This document shows positions 9,014-10,996 of a DNA stretch of 10,996 nucleotides, one piece after another. Location: positions 1-10,996 of the forward strand of contig JAPEVF010001327.1 of NCBI GenBank assembly GCA_029747585.1. The letters are read 5' to 3'. This stretch comes from Pleurotus djamor (taxonomy: Eukaryota; Basidiomycota; Agaricomycetes; Agaricales; Pleurotaceae). The translations under genes and the position numbers were made by a program. Each line of letters opens with the position of its first letter. Positions within the stretch are counted from its first letter, which is position 1. Under the pieces are notes generated by a model that worked only from the letters and a program-made list of their open reading frames with translations, did no database searches and had not been told where the DNA came from.

Positions 9014-9718
9014 ATGTCGCCGCCAACGCCCATCCTTGCGACCACCTTAGCCTCGACATCGTCTTTGCCGCCGTCCACGTCGTCGTCGCAGTCGCCATCA
9101 CCGCTGAGCTCAGCATCACCACCGTCACTCTCCTCGACCCATCTCCCACATCCCCCACACAACCCGCTGCATGTTCTTCTTCTCCTCGACGTCCAGCATG
9201 GGATGCTGTCCCCACCCCCATTGGGCGTGCCATCCTCCAAGTCCGTCCACGAAAACATCGCCTTGATCCTCCATGAAGCACGTACAGCTTCACCTCCTCC
9301 ACTTATCATCCACGTCCGGAACACCGGTGATCAAGGCGAACCAGACGAACCAAATACCCCGGGCTGGCATCTCGCCTTCCAACCAAAACCCGGCGAATAT
9401 GTCATCGATAAACTCAAAAACAATGCATTTGCTGGCACGTCGCTTGGAGAGATTGTAAGACCAGATGCGGAGATGGTTGTGGTTGGAATGCAAAGCGATT
9501 TTTGCGTGAGAGCGACGTGCTCCGCTGCGTTGGGCAGAGGGAACGAGGTGTTGCTGATCAAAGGCGCACACGCTACCTACGACAGGATCGAGGTCTGGTA
9601 CGGTGGCAGAATCACCCCCGCCAGTCGCGTCGAGGTCGAGGTCGAGAATGAGCTCGAGGAGGCCGGCGTCATCGTCCTCGACATGAAGGACGTCTCGGGC
9701 ATTTTCAACGGCCGCTAG
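9014..9718 (+). CDS. Isochorismatase-family cysteine hydrolase, single exon
   Basis: The protein has the isochorismatase-like fold signature, a family that includes nicotinamidases and other amide hydrolases; the substrate cannot be told from sequence. From the ATG at 9014 it has 234 residues. The catalytic Asp-Lys-Cys triad fits D59 (LLLLDVQHGM), K133 (YVIDKLKNNAFAGTSL) and C164 (VVVGMQSDFCVRATCSAAL). Residues about 5-50 are rich in Ser and Pro and precede the catalytic domain, so they are probably disordered. Near the C-terminus is an acidic repeat, VEVEVENELEE. An in-frame ATG at 8945 would add 23 residues (MEVWKSTIPFYAGLLASSF), mildly hydrophobic and possibly a targeting sequence; one at 8909 would add 12 more. 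I prefer 9014 because the Ser/Pro segment begins there, but the choice is open. Unlike its neighbours it needs no introns, and its ends are rich in C and G. It is divergent from the reductase. Confidence 0.85.
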   Translation: MSPPTPILATTLASTSSLPPSTSSSQSPSPLSSASPPSLSSTHLPHPPHNPLHVLLLLDVQHGMLSPPPLGVPSSKSVHENIALILHEARTASPPPLIIHVRNTGDQGEPDEPNTPGWHLAFQPKPGEYVIDKLKNNAFAGTSLGEIVRPDAEMVVVGMQSDFCVRATCSAALGRGNEVLLIKGAHATYDRIEVWYGGRITPASRVEVEVENELEEAGVIVLDMKDVSGIFNGR

Positions 9719-10041
9719 GCAGCGTCGATGTCGTGTCGCTCGTCGCTCCACATCTGTCGTCATCGCCGTCATCATCCATCGCCGTCATCGTTTTCATCTT
9801 CCCAGCATCCACGCACACGCACGTCATCTTTGCTTTCTTCCAACACCCGGCTGTCTTCACGATATGTACCACCTCATCGCTCCACTTTGTAAATCACTCT
9901 CGCGTACCTGGTAGTATCCTAGAACGTTTAAACTTTTGACTTTCTGGGTGCGTGAGTATGTCGCGGAGTGCGTGACGCGTGCAACATGCACAGGAGATAG
10001 GAGTGACTCCTATTTCTTCCCTCCTTTGCGCGAACGCCAAC

Positions 10042-10063
10042 CGTTTAGCCCTAGGCCTAAACG
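10042..10063. repeat. 22-base near-perfect palindrome
   Basis: Arms CGTTTAG and CTAAACG flank a centre that includes CCTAGG; only one symmetric pair (10049 and 10056) fails to match. Related AAACGTTT-like strings lie nearby, including GTTTAAAC around 9926. It could be a dimeric protein-binding site; nothing else indicates its role. Confidence 0.45.
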
Positions 10064-10120
10064 TTTGAACACTTAGATGCCTAAATTAGTCAAAATTTAT
10101 CCTGGACTTGAGGCGGCCAC

Positions 10121-10235
10121 CGAGAGCCCGAGAGATAAATTGTCCTCCAACACTACCTGATGAGTTCCAAGTAAGTATACAAGGAGAGTTAAAGTCCTAC
10201 TTCTAATATCACGGTTCAGGACTTTCTCTGAGACT
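10121..10235 (+). pseudogene. Decayed copy of the ferric reductase 5' end
   Basis: Bases 10121-10142 match the reductase 5' region (minus strand, 7250-7229) at 20 of 22 positions. Directly after, 10143-10173 matches coding positions 7175-7145 at 30 of 31. The copy lacks the 53 bases between them, including the start codon, and then has an extra AGTA before similarity continues and fades by about 10235. The frame still reads PPTLPDEFQV, matching PPTIPDEFQV of the intact protein, but soon ends in TAA. It lies in the opposite orientation to the intact gene, about 2.9 kb away. I read it as the remnant of a duplicated reductase or of an inverted segmental duplication. Confidence 0.75.
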
Positions 10236-10612
10236 CGCGCTGCTTTGAGCTTGGAAAACATTGGCACCGGTCTCAGTAGCAGTAGAAATTAGTGTAAGGT
10301 TTACTGCGCGCGTCTTGCAGGCAGACAGTTTGATCGGGACCCCATCATTCCCAGCTGCTTGGTTGCAGTTGAGTCAAGGACGAGCCCTGAAAATGCGGGA
10401 GAATTAATTCAAAATGAGGACCCACGTACCCAAGGTGGGTGTTAATTTCGCGATGGGCCCGAAGCCACCTGTATTGAAGGCGGGCAGTAGAGGGGGACAA
10501 CAACACCTTAGTCCATGGTGAGATCAAAGGGTCAGCCCACAATCAATAAAAGGCTTGAACATCGGCGAACTTTCTTGTCACCAGTGGAGAGAGAAGTGGG
10601 CATGATGGTGGC

Positions 10613-10633
10613 TTCAAGTTCAAGTTCAAGTTC
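10613..10633 (+). repeat. Short TTCAAG tandem repeat
   Basis: Three complete TTCAAG units are followed by half a unit. This is an ordinary short microsatellite in non-coding sequence. Confidence 0.8.
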
Positions 10634-10985
10634 CACCAAGTGCCTTCAGGAGCTAGCTTAGGGGTGAAACAGGGCCGGGAGCACTGAGCGCCCGTCACGG
10701 TGAATGTTTGTTACACGGTTTTGTCGCTCTTTGCAACATTCCATATCAGCATTTGTCCAAGATACAAGTCTGCTAGACTCTCCAAGCTACCGATGCGAGC
10801 AAGCCATCTGTGATACTCCTGCTCGTCTGCTCGTTGAACACGTCGCCCCACGTCGCCGGTTGCACGATGCCAGCTAAACCTGACAGTCAACATTACCCAC
10901 GACAAACTGGCCTTTTCACAGCTATATCATAACGCCATGCCAGTTTGCTTCCGAAACTCTACACGCATCTCTTTACACCCTCAAA

Positions 10986-10996
10986 ATGACTCTTCG
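10986..10996 (+). CDS. Possible start of a gene cut by the window end
   Basis: An ATG in the context TCAAAATGAC follows a pyrimidine-rich leader (about 10948-10983) and a TATA-like TATATC at 10923. This arrangement is common just before fungal genes. Only three codons (ATG ACT CTT) are visible, so nothing can be said about the product and the call itself is tentative. Confidence 0.35.

Larger units (their letters stand above)
9719..10985. other. Right intergenic stretch without an intact gene
   Basis: After the isochorismatase-like gene the sequence holds repeated CATCGCCGTCATC (about 9760-9790), a near-palindrome at 10042-10063, a relic of the ferric reductase 5' end at 10121-10235 and a short hexamer repeat at 10613-10633. 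The short minus-strand frames at 10345-10542 and 10711-10905 show no motif I recognise. The last 60 bases look like a promoter and leader for a gene starting at 10986. Confidence 0.55.

Noticed and set aside
2503..9718. Cyanase, pirin, reductase and isochorismatase-like genes as a metabolic cluster
   Set aside because: Strands are mixed, spacing is wide, no shared pathway is evident and no regulator or transporter of a cluster type is present.

Overview
The window looks like nuclear DNA of a filamentous fungus, most likely an agaricomycete-type basidiomycete. Four of its genes are densely interrupted by short introns (49 to 62 nt, all GT...AG), and splicing these by eye gives recognisable full-length eukaryotic proteins. 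There is no bacterial-type operon, CRISPR array, rRNA or convincing tRNA. Assignments rest on remembered family features and visible motifs, not on a database search.

Layout, left to right. 1-656: no gene recognised. 657-1826 (-): HUS1, the checkpoint clamp subunit, six exons, with one extra base in a seven-base homopolymer of exon 5. 1827-2502: divergent intergenic region. 2503-3302 (+): cyanase (cyanate hydratase), seven exons, intact. 3558-4789 (+): pirin-family protein, four exons, with an unusual N-terminal hydrophobic stretch and an N that breaks the frame. 4790-5037: convergent gap. 5038-7192 (-): seven-transmembrane ferric/cupric reductase (FRE type), six exons, again with a frame-breaking N. 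7193-8944: long stretch without a recognised gene, containing GATA-type sites upstream of the reductase. 9014-9718 (+): single-exon isochorismatase-fold (cysteine hydrolase) protein with a Ser/Pro-rich N-terminus. 9719-10985: no intact gene, but a decayed copy of the 5' end of the ferric reductase at 10121-10235. 10986-10996: possible first codons of a further + strand gene cut by the window edge.

The genes are ordinary housekeeping, detoxification and metal-uptake functions and do not form an obvious pathway. Cyanase turns cyanate and bicarbonate into ammonia and CO2. The reductase reduces metal ions at the plasma membrane for uptake. Pirin is itself a metal-binding cupin, and HUS1 acts in the DNA-damage checkpoint. 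I see no previously undescribed system.

The most useful observations are three single-base frame breaks, all at homopolymers and all explained by one surplus base, which would mislead an automatic annotation, and the relic reductase fragment, which carries a GATA site together with the coding start.
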